The translations under genes and the position numbers were made by a program. A stretch of DNA of 64,000 nt from Casuarina equisetifolia (lineage: Eukaryota > Streptophyta > Magnoliopsida > Fagales > Casuarinaceae), in contig CM052359.1 of assembly GCA_028551475.1 (NCBI GenBank), forward strand, positions 4,713,583-4,777,582, written 5' to 3'. The notes under the pieces were generated by a model. It saw only the letters and a list, made by a program, of their open reading frames with translations. It was not told the DNA's origin and did not search any database. Position 1 is the stretch's first letter; each line of letters opens with the position of its first letter. Positions 11,300 through 23,499 of the stretch are shown piece after piece.

Positions 11300-11870
11300 A
11301 CAGCGTGAACGATCTCTAAAGATCTCAATGCCAAGAACAAAAGATGCTTCACCAAGGTCATTCATATCAAACTCTAAAGACATTCCTTACGATAATCACA
11401 CTTAAGGTGTCTTGGATGGTCCTCCTCATAATTAGAAGGCAAAACCTATTACACCTTTCCCATTTAGCATAATAAAACTTTTGCTCCTCAGTACTCTCTA
11501 GAGTCAAATCAACAGGCTTATCCATTTTGAGAGTACTTCCAATCTCTGTTACTTCCACAGCAAATAAGATATCTTTCTTCCACTTCTTGTAATTTACACC
11601 TGTAAAAATCTCAACGATGACTTGAGCATTGTTTATAGAAAATGTGACTAATAAAAATGATGCATAAAATTAACATCTTATGAGTAAACCAAATGAGAGT
11701 TTACATCATCATTCAAACACCTGTGGATTGAATGAATAACATAATTGTAACACTCTCAACATAATAGTAGTCATGAGCCAATACCACACCCTCATAGTCC
11801 ACCACCTGTAGGTGTATAGACTACTTAGATCATGAAAACTCATACATACAAACTATGTTACATATATACC
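11300..11870 (-). mobile_element. Internally deleted Copia copy A: leader-gag joined to reverse transcriptase, minus strand
   Basis: Reading the minus strand from about 11870 there is leader sequence, then gag (about 11660-11380, with an SNP-level match to copies B and C), then an abrupt join near 11380 to the DLGEASFVLGI region of reverse transcriptase, leading on to RNase H at 11245-10472. Protease, integrase and most of reverse transcriptase are absent. It is inverted relative to copy B on its right. Confidence 0.65.
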
Positions 11871-12019
11871 ACCGGTTTGGTATTGGAGCCATTTTTGTTT
11901 GTTTCACACATTTTGGTATCGAAGCCATTAGCATCAATTTGGGTTGAAAAATGAGTTTAAAAACAAGTTTTTTGAAACCTATTTAGATTGGAATTTCAAA
12001 TTCTGATTTAGACCGAACC

Positions 12020-13713
12020 ATTGGTTATTTTTCAAAATAAACACCAGATTTATAATCCTCAGACTCTCAGGAGTCAGTCAATATCTCTTTTCGACCGCCA
12101 TCGGTGGCGTTTCCAACCAAGTCATGTTCATGAGTACTATTCACATATACTATTCACTCGTGGCCGAAGAGAGAAATCAAGATCTCTCCCTTGTTGGATG
12201 GATTTTGGTAGAAAATCCAGTGTCCATAGACTTTGATGGCCCGATCTACGTTTTGGTAGCTTTTGGAGTGGTTGAAATTGGTGAAAACCCGTCGGAGAGA
12301 GAATTGGGTCTGTTTCGACCCGTTTCTGTGAAGAAGATCCAATATTGTTGACAGGTATTGTAGATTTAATACTATTGACAGGTACTGTTAACAAGTACTA
12401 TTTAACCGTTGACCAAGTCTGATTCGGTTTGAATGTGTGAGTTTTGCTAATCTAAGTAGTCTATACACCCACAGGTGGTGGACTATAAGGGTGTGGTGTT
12501 GGCTCATGACTACTATTATGTTGAGAGTGTTACAATTATATGTCATTCATTTAGCCCACATGTGTTTGAATGATAATGTATACTCTCATTTGGTTTACTC
12601 ACAAAATGTTAATATTATGCATCATTTTTATCAGTCACCTTTTCTATAAACAATGCTCAAGTCACCGTTGAGGTTCTTACTGGTGCAAATTACAAGAAGT
12701 GGAAGGAAGATATCTTATTTGCGATGGAAGCAACAGAGATTGGAAATGCTCTAAAAACGGATATGCCTATTGATTTGACTCTAGAGAGTACTGAGGAGCA
12801 GAAGCTTCATTATGCTAAATGAGAAAGGTGTAATAGGTTTTGCCTTCTAACTATGAGGAGGACCATTCAAGAACACCTTAAGTGTGATTATCTTGAGGAA
12901 TGCACAGCTAAAGAATTCTTTGAGGTTATTTACAATGCAATAGAGTGTCTTCTCATGCTGAGGTAAGTTCTTTGATGCAAGTTCTTTTTAGTATGAGGTA
13001 TAATAGAACTAAGAATATCAGGGATTACATTATGAGAATGGTTTAATATCATATTGGACTAAAAGACTTTTATCTTTAAAGTTTGATATAAAGGACCTTG
13101 GTGAAGCATCTTTTGTCCTTGGCATTAAGATCTTTAGATCATTCACACTGTATTTTGGTTATTTCTCAGAGGACATATATTGATCATGCATTAGCCAGAT
13201 TTAATATGCAAGATTGCAAACCTGGTACTATTTCTGTTCTTAAGGGTGAAAAGTAACACTTAAGCAATGTCCTAAGAATGATGCCAAGAAAAAATTGATG
13301 AAAAATGTATCATACGCTTCAGTAGTTGATAGTTTTATGTATGCAACAGTTTGTACAAGACCTGATATTGACTTTGCTATAGGACGACTTGGCATATTTC
13401 AGTCGAACCCAGGTCATGAACATTAGGCTACTGCTAAGAAGGTTATAAGGTACTTGAAAATGGCAAGAGATTATATGCTTACATATAGACATGTAGATAA
13501 CTTATAATTAGTGGGTTATTCAAATTTAGATTTCGCAAGCTATTATGATAATTTGAAGTCTACATCTGGTTATGTTTTCATGATGACTGGTGGTACAGTT
13601 TTATAGAGAAGTTCTAAGCAGACTATGATCACATCTTCCACTATGCACACAAAGTTTATACAAGCTGTCTGGATTAAGAACCTCGTAAGACAGATGATCT
13701 CACTTGATTTCAC
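12020..13713 (+). mobile_element. Internally deleted Copia copy B, plus strand
   Basis: The copy contains LTR or leader sequence (about 12020-12655), gag (about 12656-13045) and then the reverse transcriptase end and RNase H (about 13046-13713: DLGEASFVLGIKI, YASVVDSFMYATVCTRPDI, KSTSGYVFMM, SSTMHTKF). Stops and indels interrupt the frame. As in copy A, gag is joined straight to the reverse transcriptase end, but about 120 bp more gag is kept. It ends abruptly at 13713, where the inverted copy C begins. Confidence 0.7.
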
Positions 13714-14900
13714 CTATTACACCTTTCTCATTTAGCATAATGAAGTTTTTGCTCCTTAGTACTCTCTAGAGTCAAATTAGCAGGCTTATCTATTTTAAGA
13801 GCACTTCCAATCTCTACTGCTTCCATAGCAAATCAGATATCTTCCTTCCACTTCTTATAATTTGCACCAGTAAAAACCTCAACAGTGACTTAAGCATTGT
13901 TTATAGAAAATGTAACTAAAAAAAATGATGCATAAAATTAGCATCTTATGAGTAAACCAAATGAGAGCTTACATTATCATTCAAACACATGTAGGCTGAG
14001 TGAATGACATAATTGTAATACTCTTAATATAGTAGTAGTCATGAGCCAATATCACACCCTCATAGTTCACCACCTGTGGGTGTATAGACTACTTAAATCA
14101 GTGAAACTCACACATACAAACTATGTTACTCTTCAAATTTCAATACATAGTCACTTCTTGTGGGACTATAACCATACACAAAATTTCCATAATTCAATCA
14201 AGTTGCGCTACTGTGGTAGTCACAACCTAACTAAATCACAAGAGCCACTTATACCAAGAACTTAGATCAAAAATATTACTCACTTCATAAAATATGTAAT
14301 TCAAATCTTAAATTGATGAGGGGCATTTGTCATTGAATTACACAAAAATAACAACCAAGTGTTACACAAAAAATACCATTTATTCAAAAATATGTGCGTA
14401 ATTAAATAACATGCAACTCTATATAGTACAATTTATGCTTAATCATAATGCATATAACAAAATTACCATACCAAATATGTAAAACAAAAAAAAATGTACA
14501 TCACACATATAAATTTAGTGTATAAAAATAATAAAATATTGTAAATATCAAACAAAATTCTAATTGAATCAGACTCAGTTAATGGTCAAACAGTACCTTC
14601 CAACAATACCTATCAATGGTACCAAATTTATAATACCTATCAACAATATTGAATCTTCTTCACAGACATGGGTCGAAACAAACCCGGTTCTCTCTCCAGC
14701 AAGTTTTCACCGATTTCAACCACTTGACGGCCATTTTTGGTAATGCAAAAGCTAACAAAACGTAAATTGGGCCACCATTAGTCTATGGATACTGAATTTT
14801 CTACTAAAATCCATCCAACAAGAGAGAGGCTCTTGATTTCTCTTTTCAACCAAGAGTGAACAATATCCATAAATAGTACCCAATGCGGAGTGACCTTGGG
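13714..14900 (-). mobile_element. Copia copy C: gag and leader/LTR, minus strand
   Basis: The minus strand carries leader or LTR sequence (about 14900-14130, matching 12100-12450 and related parts of copy B in inverse) and the start of gag (about 13935-13714). With copy B it forms a large imperfect inverted repeat of roughly 0.8 kb arms. No coding capacity remains. An AT-rich stretch at 14280-14560 shows nothing else recognisable. Confidence 0.65.
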
Positions 14901-16400
14901 GGTGAAGGGCTAGTTGTACTTCCTCCAATGGAAGGACTTTCATAAGCTATCTCTGGTTCTAGAGCAGGTAGTTTTGCAATTAGCACCATGTGATTTGCTT
15001 CGATTTGTTCTGAGAGTATCAGAAGATCTTTTTAAATTTTTACAAAAAAAGATTCAAAGTCACCTTTTGGAAAGATGCTTACCTCTATCTTTGATTTTGT
15101 TGAATTATCTCCTTTTTTACTCATTATAGGGTGTTTGTAATTGGAGAAAAACGGGTGTTTGTGGATGGTGAAGGTTCTATAGGATCTATGGCAAGTCTTT
15201 TGCCTATCCTTGTTAGAACCTTTTCTATTCTGGATAACCTGGTTTCTAGATTATGAATCTTAGTTTCTAGTTACTTAACCGATCGGTAGATTGGCTTAAT
15301 CTACTGAGATGTTCGGAGAGCTGATGCTGGATAGCTTTCAGATCTCTATCATTTTTGATCTGACGAATCTGGGTCTTGATTTCGTCAAATTCTTCGCTTA
15401 GCTGGTTAGCTAATCGATTGATCCTATTCAATGCTGTAGCATCTTGACTAGGATTCATAGAGGAAACTTCTAAGATCTGGTCAGCGACTATCTGATCTGT
15501 AAGTTTTACTCGTGGCTTTCCTAGACGATTTAAAAGGTATAAATTCGTTCAATTTAGCTGATGATTTCCCCAGAGTTCGGAAGATCCTACTATCTCAAAG
15601 GGTTTGAAAGTACCAAATGGGTAATTTCCCTGGTCATAGGACCCTATAGGAAGCCTACTGGGTTCTATTTGTTGTTTGGTCAAACTACTCGGAGGTAGTT
15701 TATCCATATCTTCAGATTTCCCAATTTTTGGTAATCTGTATCGTGATTGCATTAGCCATGGCTTGTCTTTGCTCTTGGCTAAGTAAAGGATTTGCAGTTC
15801 GAAGCCACTGAAGAACACCAGTAATCTCCTCTGCATATCGATCTATATAGGCTTGTAGCCGTATAGATGGATCTTTGTATTGGATGATCCAGATCAGGCT
15901 CATCAATACGTGGATATGTATCATTTCTTCGTTAAAGAAGAAATAGTAATGACGATATGAAGGATAAAGTTCATCTCTTCATAAAAGTCAATTAAAGATT
16001 TCTCTTTAATGTGTTTTGTTCCATTGTACTAGGGTACCATGGATCCTTTAACTCTCTAGACTATCCAAACAAATTAACAAGATAGATATACCTTCCAGTC
16101 GCGGTGACGCCCATCCCAACTCCTTCTTCCTCCTCCTGAGTACTTTTTGGAGCTTCAGGCCTGCATCTGTTACTCCATTTATAGGAAGATGGAGTACTTC
16201 GGTTTACAATTCTACCCTCCTTTCTTACATCGTGCCTGAGGTTTTTGGCGGTGGTGGAAAGTCTTCGATCTTATCACCTGAGTAGGCTTATAGTGAGAAG
16301 TTCGGCTCCTTCTAGTCCACTGAATAGACTTTCTGCGCCTTTTTTCTTTTTCTTTGTCGGCCATTTGGTTGCTTTTGCATGAGGGAATACTCACTCCTGT
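14900..16400 (-). mobile_element. Endogenous pararetrovirus fragment B: downstream structural-protein-like region
   Basis: This piece shares sequence and orientation with fragment A: 15923-16170 and 16190-16380 match 4727-4870 and 5087-5292, including the MADKEKEK start. Leftward of that, on the minus strand, are broken open pieces: 15924-15712 (helical, with an RLQAYIDRYAEEI block), 15836-15549, and 15458-15267, which is a predicted coiled coil (RINRLANQLSEEFDEIKTQI). These would lie after the movement-protein region in a pararetrovirus genome, where coat-type domains are expected, but I cannot assign them precisely. Stops and frame changes make the piece inactive. The left edge is approximate. 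Confidence 0.5.
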
Positions 16401-17290
16401 TAGAAACAATTGCTCATGAACTGCCGTAGATTTTACTGTCATATCATTGCCAATGCTATGTGGTGTTTGGGCCGACTGGACCTGAATCCCCAAAACGACT
16501 GGGAGAATTTGAAGAATTATGAAGCAAGCCACACCATATTAAGATAGGCAAGCCCATTTTATCTTTAAAACAATCTTGTTAAAAAATGTACAAAAATATC
16601 TTTAAAAATGCACATATTATTAAGGGGATGAACAAGTGAACATATAAGAAAGGTATGAAATAAATATGTTTAAAATGTGAGATAATTGTTATTTAACAAT
16701 TACCTTTAAACTTATATATCAGGATAACAAAATAATGAATATATTTGGGCTCAAGCACATCACAAATATAATCACTTAACATGAACAGAAAATAAATATT
16801 AATTCAATAGTTTCATTTTATCATTTAAACCACTTTCAAAACTTATTTTTCACGCTTATTGTCTACATTTTAGTGAGCAACGTCATTTTAACTCAACTTC
16901 TTCCCCTCGATAGGGTAACCAAAAATTACTTCTCTAAGCATTGTCCATAAAATGCTAGCCCATTTCTCACAAGCTACAATAGCCTATATCTTACATTGAA
17001 AAGATATGAGCCTTAAATAATATTAAAATACAAAAATTTATCTCTTAATTCATATACTAGTTCTTGAACCAAACTTTGAATTGTTACAATTTTTATTCAA
17101 CTTTGTGTTTTTTTGTTTTTAATAAATAAAGATAGTATCCTTGTCATTTATATTAATAATACAAGCAAACTGAAAAGTTTAGAGTATGACATAATACATA
17201 ATTCCTTATTACATAAATCCGATGAACAAGTATAATCAACTTTGTGCTCTCAAAGTATATTAAATTTCGTTTAACCTTAAGTTCAAAATA
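16401..17290. other. AT-rich intergenic DNA
   Basis: No gene, structured RNA or recognisable repeat seen. It separates the retroelement island from the PIN-like gene. Confidence 0.5.
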
Positions 17291-17306
17291 TGTTTGGCAT
17301 GTATGA

Positions 17307-17308
<2 letters not shown>

Positions 17309-17339
<31 letters not shown>
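17309..17339. repeat. (AT)n microsatellite upstream of the PIN-like gene
   Basis: About 15 AT dinucleotides, some 450 bp upstream of the PIN-like start codon. Likely polymorphic. Confidence 0.9.
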
Positions 17340-17340
<1 letters not shown>

Positions 17341-17466
17341 TGTGATCGCTTGTAGCAGCGGAAGTGGGACCAGGGTTTATTTCTGCAGTGATGAAACGGC
17401 GGGAGATCGATCGTCAGGAACGTCAGGAAGGGCAACGGCTGTTGTGCGTGAAGCGAAGTACTCTCC

Positions 17467-17471
<5 letters not shown>

Positions 17472-17502
<31 letters not shown>
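17472..17502. repeat. (CT)n microsatellite in the probable 5' leader of the PIN-like gene
   Basis: An uninterrupted run of about 15 CT dinucleotides, 285 bp upstream of the start codon. CT runs are common in plant 5' untranslated regions near transcription starts. Confidence 0.85.
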
Positions 17503-17504
<2 letters not shown>

Positions 17505-17786
17505 TTACACGTTGAAGATTTTGAAAGGATTTTGTTGTTGGGAGTCGACGGTTTTCATGCATTAAGTTACATTTGGCTGATCATGCGAGCTGCCAGATTG
17601 AATGAAGTTCTTCTTTTCATTGACGAATTGAAAGAGCCATTGATGAAATCACTGCACTCGTCACCCCGGCTGTCATAGTTTCTCTCCACTTAGTGTCTTC
17701 TTCCACTTAAATAAGATCCTGAACGCACAGATGCAGGCACTGGGATTGTCTCCTTTTCCGGTAGCAGATTCATAAGCCCATCGGCC

Positions 17787-20439
17787 ATGATCAACGGAAA
17801 GGATGTCTATGAGGTTATTGCCGCACTTGTCCCCTCCTATGTCGCAATGATATTAGCCTATGGCTCTGTCCGGTGGTGGAAAGTTTTCTCACCGGAGCAG
17901 TGCTCCGGCATCAACCGTTTTGTTGCTGTCTTTTCTGTTCCGTTTCTTTCCTTCAAACTCGTTTCGTCCAATAACCCCTACACCATGAACTTCAGGTTCA
18001 TCGCGGCTGATTCTCTCCAGAAAGTGTTCGTTCTTGGGGCCCTCCTTCTGTGGTTATCCATCTGCAAGAATGCTTCACTTGACTGGATGATAACTCTCTT
18101 TTCTCTTTCTACTCTCCCAAACACATTGATCATGGGTGTCCCTCTCCTCCGGGGTATGTATGGAGATTTCTCAGCCGATCTGATGGTTCAAATCGTGGTA
18201 TTTCAAGGCGTAATCTGGAATACTCTGTTGCTCTTCATGTTTGAATACAGAGGAGCAAAGATTGTCATCTCCGAACGGTTTCCGAAGACTGCAGGATCCA
18301 TTACTTCCTTCCAGGTTGATTCCGATGTTGTTTCTTTAGATGGCCGTGAGCCATTACAAACGGACGCCCAGGTCCGCGATGATGGCAAGCTCCACGTGGT
18401 GATGAGGAAATCTTCTGCGTCCTCCATGGCTTCACGGGCCTCTAACCTGAGCGGCGTGGAGATATATTCTGACCACTCAATCCAAGAACCAACAACAAGG
18501 GCTCCGAGCTTCAACCTGGCCGGGGCTTTAGGTGATATCTTTTCCTCGTCATCTTCCAGAGGAATGACGCCCAGAACTTCTTTGAATCTTGAAGATGAGA
18601 TGTTTAAAATTGGGAGAAGGAAGGAGGGGCCGGTGGCTCGTGAGGATCAGCTTCACATGTTTGCCTGGAGCTCAACTGCATCATCACCTGCCAACCATAG
18701 AGCTGCCATGCCCACTGACTTTGGGCAGGTTCTTGATATTCCTGAGGCTGCTATTAAGCAAGAATCTTCTTCTTCATTAGGTGCATTGATAGTTTTCTTG
18801 GAGATAAATTTTGCTCATCATTTAAGAATTTCATATACAGAGTCACATCCTAGCACATATTTGATGTCAAACCGTGACTCTAGCACATATTTGGTGTCAA
18901 AACCTGAGATCAAAAGGTTCTTTATAATACCTACTCCTAACTAAGTCAAACGTTTGTTTACATAAAAATCCTAAACTCCTTTTTTATAAGCAAAATTTTT
19001 TCTTCATTTATGACATTATTTAATTAACATGAAAATGAAATATCCTAGTTGATTTTCTAGATTAAAGTATCAACTAATCGAATTATCTATCCCAACTTAA
19101 ATTTGTTAAGTTGATTTTTTCTTATAATTACCTGGCAAAAATGTAGTTGTGGATGAAGGAAATACAGAGAAGAAGCCGCAGATGCCTCCGGCAAGTGTAA
19201 TGGTAAAGCTCATTCTCATCATAGTGTGGAGGAAGCTCATAAGGAACCCAAACACCCACTCAAGTGTTCTTGGCATTGCTTGGTCTCTTATTTCTTGGAG
19301 GTATTCCTAAGACTCTCTTCTCTCACACAGAAACAGACACAGACATAAACATCTGTACTTCCATGCTTCTCTGCTATTTTTTCATTAAGATGAAGCATTA
19401 AAAACAAAGAATCATTTCTCGGTTAATGTTACGGCAGAAAATTGATCTTTCTTTTGTTTAAAAGAAAAACAGTTTGCAGTAGTAGCCTTTGGTACTTTGT
19501 GAGATGCTTATGCATTCATTTCCACAATTCTAAAATCAATAATTTCAACATCCATTTTCCATCAGGTTGCACATCAAACTGCCGGATATTGTGGCTGCAT
19601 GCATAGAGATAATATCAGCTACAGGTCTTGGAATGGCCATGTTTGCTTTAGGTACTCTTTCGACCTGATATAATCGTTAAAATTTTATCCTACTGCATCA
19701 AGAACACTACCTTCTTGCTAATAACTTTGCCTTGGTTACTTGCTTTCACAGGTTTATTCATGGCTTTACAGCCAAAGATTATTTCGTGCGGAAAACGTGC
19801 AGCGCTGCTTGCTGTTGTTATGCGCTTCCTGGTTGGACCTGCGGTGATGGCTTCAACCTCCGCGGCTTTGGGTATTCGCGGGGTTCTCTTGCAAGTTTCC
19901 ATTGTTCAGGTTTGCCAATTACGATTGCTTTTATGATTTTTGTTAATAAATTATTTCCATCCTTAAAATTGATTTGTAAAAACTAAGGTATATCTTTCAT
20001 ATTAATGAAGATATCACAAGAAGATTTGAACAATTCAACCACTTTTAACATGTCTTAAGCTTGGAGATATAACTTAAGCAATGTATTGACTTTGCTATAA
20101 AAAGATATCATAACAAGATTTAATCAATGTTTGATATATATTTGTTGAGACGGTTTTCATATGAATTTCCTGATTTCATCTTCTTCTTGCAGGCCGCACT
20201 TCCCCAAGCAATCGTTTCCTTCGTATTTGCCAAGGAATACAATGTCCATGCAGACGTACTTAGCACTTCGTGAGTATCCAAAGAATCCAGATAAATTACA
20301 AATAATAAATATAACTGAAGAAAAGCAAAAGAAAATAACCTTACACTGGTGCTTGTCTTGCAACCATCTCAGGATTACGGTCGGAATGATAATTGCTTTG
20401 CCCATATCAATACTCTACTATGTGCTTCTGGGGCTTTAA
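17787..20439 (+). CDS. PIN-type auxin efflux carrier, divergent PIN2-like, short hydrophilic loop
   Basis: Six exons join in frame (17787-18780, 19147-19300, 19566-19651, 19752-19909, 20193-20269, 20373-20439), giving 511 residues. PINs export auxin; long-loop members sit in the plasma membrane. The N-terminal helical bundle (about 1-152) and C-terminal bundle (about 351-511, ending YYVLLGL) match canonical PINs. The loop start ([30 protein letters not shown]) and PQMPPASVM point to the PIN2 (EIR1/AGR1) clade. The loop is about 195 residues, against roughly 320 in Arabidopsis PIN2. Only one clear TPRxS phosphosite motif remains (TPRTS, 261-265); two equivalents read SRAS and TTRAPS. The NPNxY trafficking motif reads NPNTH, and VPLY near the N-terminus reads VPSY. 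Exon number and splice sites look healthy, so it may be a specialised paralog; a recently silenced copy is the alternative. The seipin gene converges on it from the right. Confidence 0.9.
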
Positions 20440-21204
20440 CTTCAGGAACGCCAGCTTCAATAGATGAACTTCCAAAGAAAATGCAATTGGATGAAACGTT
20501 GAGTGATGCTTTGGACGGAAGTACTAGCTTCTGTGTAAATTTCATCCAATGTTTTGGCATTGAATTACTTTAGTTTTCTTACCGGCAGGACCCGATTTGG
20601 CCGAAAATTTGAGTAAACTGAGGATAGACTTTTTAAGTACTGCAGTTGATTGTTGAGCAGCCAAGAACAAAACTACAAACAACCAAACGATTGAACAGAT
20701 AAACAAATAATTGAACAGGTAGACCTATTCAGGAGCCATGGACAAAGAAATGGTGCAAGAAACTCTGAGTTGCTGAAGCTCTAAGAGTTTATATGAACGA
20801 AGATTGGCATGGGATGGTCCTGTAAGATCTTGGCTATCACAAACAAAAATCTATATCATCCAAGAAATACAGAAAAACTTCGGACTTAAGTGTTCTTTTT
20901 TTCATTTTTGATTTCCATTCACTTCTTCTGTTTCCATCATTGGCGAACGAATTCCTTCCTGATTTTTATTGGTAAGGCAGAATACATGTAATGGTGCCTT
21001 TTGAAGCTCTCAGCGGACCTATGTTTAGAGACAACCTCTTTCCTGTGCTTTTTGAATAGAGTAGAGTGATAAAAAACCGGACCCTTTTCGGACTTTTACG
21101 TGGTGATATTGGTTTTAAGGTTTTTAGACAGCAAAATCACTAAGCAATACAAACATAAAGTGTACATATTTGTAATGATAACGTTGTGAAACCAGCCATA
21201 CCGA
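20440..21204. other. Convergent intergenic region between PIN-like and seipin genes
   Basis: It holds the 3' untranslated regions of two convergent genes. Nothing else recognised. Confidence 0.5.
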
Positions 21205-23280
21205 TCAGCCTCTGAACACTGACTCTGAGTCCCCACTTTCATCAACAACAGCACTGGTTTCTTCTCTGGTAAAGCTGATGCTCGATGCAGATGAGCCAAC
21301 GGCTTCGGGCATGGCCTCGTCCAGGAAGATCGCCTTCCTCTTGCTTCTGCTGCTTCTCCATCTTGCCAAAAACTCCGAGGCCTCTTTTTTCTCTCTAGCT
21401 CGGGGTTCTGGTTCTATGGGTTCCTCCACTGTCAACTCCGTCGAATTCTGATCACTCAAACTTGCTGCTGTCGTTGGAAAGATGAACGCTTTACAGCAGT
21501 ACAGAAGAACTATAAGGAACAGAATGTAGATGTATAAAGATGTCCATACATATAATGTCCATTTCCAGTTGTACACCACTTTCTTGGCCCATGGTAGCTG
21601 AGATTGAACGAGGATTTCAGCTTCATACAATTGCGGTACTGAGAAAGTTCCGGCCCTAGGAAAGATGGTAACTCTTATAGCCTCAGTTCTTTGCTTTCCC
21701 TCTTTGTGCTTCAATATTTTGATGCTTATCTTTTGAGTCTCATCAGAAATACCGAGGAGAATAGGAACGCCCAGAATAAATGTTCGAGCATATCGAATTG
21801 GGAAGCTTCTAAACCTCAACATGCATGGCTGGCTAGATTGCGCTATCACAGCACCATTGACTGATAAGAGTTCTGCAGACAACTGATAAAACAAACTCTA
21901 TATTAGTTATGAAGTGAAAATTAAGAATAACAACAAGATAATAATTTAATAAATTAGGATCTCTTTCAAGTTGTTTGTAAGTATAAAGTTAGGAACTATC
22001 AGCTTCCTGATCCATAGGCCGATCTGTTATGGATTTCGGGCTCTGGAGAACAAGAACAAGGAACCAAAAAAAGAAATAAAAAAACGCAATTACATATCCC
22101 CATAATGTGACATCAAGGGGATTCTATAGCAACAAGATCCGTCCTAGCTGAAAGACCCACTTATTTTATAATTCCTCTTGTTTCAGAAAATATAAATCTA
22201 CAAAGTAGTGCTGTATGTTTTTAGCAGATAATAGTTTATCAGGAACTCTGTGGCATTTCAGCTCTGAGAACAATACAAGCTGGGATCAGGTTCTTCTAAA
22301 ACTAATTTTCATCTTAAAGAGTAGCCACAAACTCAGGCAGCAAGTTCCCTTACAGCAAACTGGATAAGAGTATATAGTTTGAATGATAAGGTCGGATTGT
22401 AATGTGAACTGCCTTCTTTTTGCCATCTTTTGCCAAATCATGACAATAAACAGAATATATCTACCTCATGAGAACTTAACCATGAAATTTAAGTTAAAAA
22501 GCAGAAAAAGGAGGGCTTGGAAGACAGATTAATAAGTAAGAGATCCAAAAACCCAAAACGGAGCAGAATAAAAATGACATTTTTGTCTACTATTACCCTT
22601 CTTGTCTAAAACTTTTTCCATGGAGTTTTTTTGGAATATTAGTTTCAATACCTTCCGCTGAAAACTAGAGAAAACAAAGAAGCTTTCACCAAACTGCATC
22701 AATTTGAAAGAAACAGGCATACCTGAAACACCCCTATCCTCCTATTGAAGTCGGATTCGGGCATCAGAAGCTCCAAAGAAAGATCAAACGTGTGCCCCGT
22801 CGGAACACCCACCAATTGCTTCCTCCAAAATACAGCCTTGGCATAAGCCTGACTGAAACAAAATACAGCCTTTGGATAAGCCTCAGTGTAATCAAAATAC
22901 AATTTCTCCCTTACAAAGACAGGGTGATCGACCAACAGTTGTACCAACCCAACACCCACCACAATGGCTAGGACTAACACCATCATCAGAATCAAGCCCA
23001 CGTATGCTGCTCCCAGGAGCCCCAAACACAGCTTCTTTAACAGGAGGCTGCTACCATGGGTGATGCTGGATGGCACTTTCCGGACTGCGGATTCCATGGA
23101 CTCTTTCGCTTCCTCAGCGAGTTGGTAGGACTCGTAAACAACGGAGAAAATGAAAATGACGGGGGAAAAGAGAGACACCAAGCAGTTGTAGATCAAGTCT
23201 GCTTGAAGGAATATCAGTTTTGTGAAGCATTCCAGTGGATTTGGCATCAGAAAATAGGCTTTTTTCCAGTCCTCCTCCAT
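21205..23280 (-). CDS. Seipin (lipid-droplet biogenesis protein)
   Basis: Two exons on the minus strand, 23280-22723 and 21882-21205, join in phase 0 (GVFQ / LSAELLS) to give 411 residues. Seipins are ER membrane proteins that organise lipid-droplet formation at ER-droplet contacts. Two membrane segments are visible: about residues 87-117 and a C-terminal one (WTLYVWTSLYIYILFLIVLL). Between them is the lumenal seipin domain with LYFDYTE, MPESDFNRRIGVFQ, and SSQPCMLRFRS. The start at 23280 (MEEDWKK) was chosen because upstream sequence in the same frame, with a possible ATG at 23499, is low in family similarity. The single intron and length resemble plant SEIPIN1-type genes, which is from memory. 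An 11-residue tandem duplication (AYPKAVFCFSQ / AYAKAVFWRKQ) sits in the lumenal domain near residues 134-155. The C-terminal tail is acidic, then basic and Ser-rich. Confidence 0.9.
22827..22892. repeat. 33-bp tandem duplication inside seipin exon 1
   Basis: Two units begin AAAATACAGCC at 22827 and 22860, in frame with the seipin coding sequence (minus strand). They account for two similar 11-residue blocks in the lumenal domain. Confidence 0.75.
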
Positions 23281-23499
23281 ATTTGGTTGCTGGGTGGAGG
23301 GGTCCGTGGCTGTGGTGGCGGTGGTGATGATGATGCAGCTGCAGCCGTATGTTTTCATGAGGACAGAGAGAGAGAGGTTGAATGGTCGAACTCTACAAGT
23401 GTCTTTTGCATGGGAAGGGAGGTGAAAGGTGGCCACTATACCGTGGGCGGACAAGACATGTGTCTGGCATTTGGTGCTCATGCATAGCCTTTCAGTCAA

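Noticed and set aside
18781..18944. Extension of the PIN-like first exon to a stop at 18944
   Set aside because: The sequence after 18780 is intronic; a GT donor there joins in frame to 19147, giving the conserved PQMPPASVM sequence.
23281..23499. Longer seipin N-terminus starting at 23499
   Set aside because: The extension is Cys/Thr-rich and unlike family members; MEEDWKK at 23280 is a better start, although an ATG at 23358 cannot be excluded.
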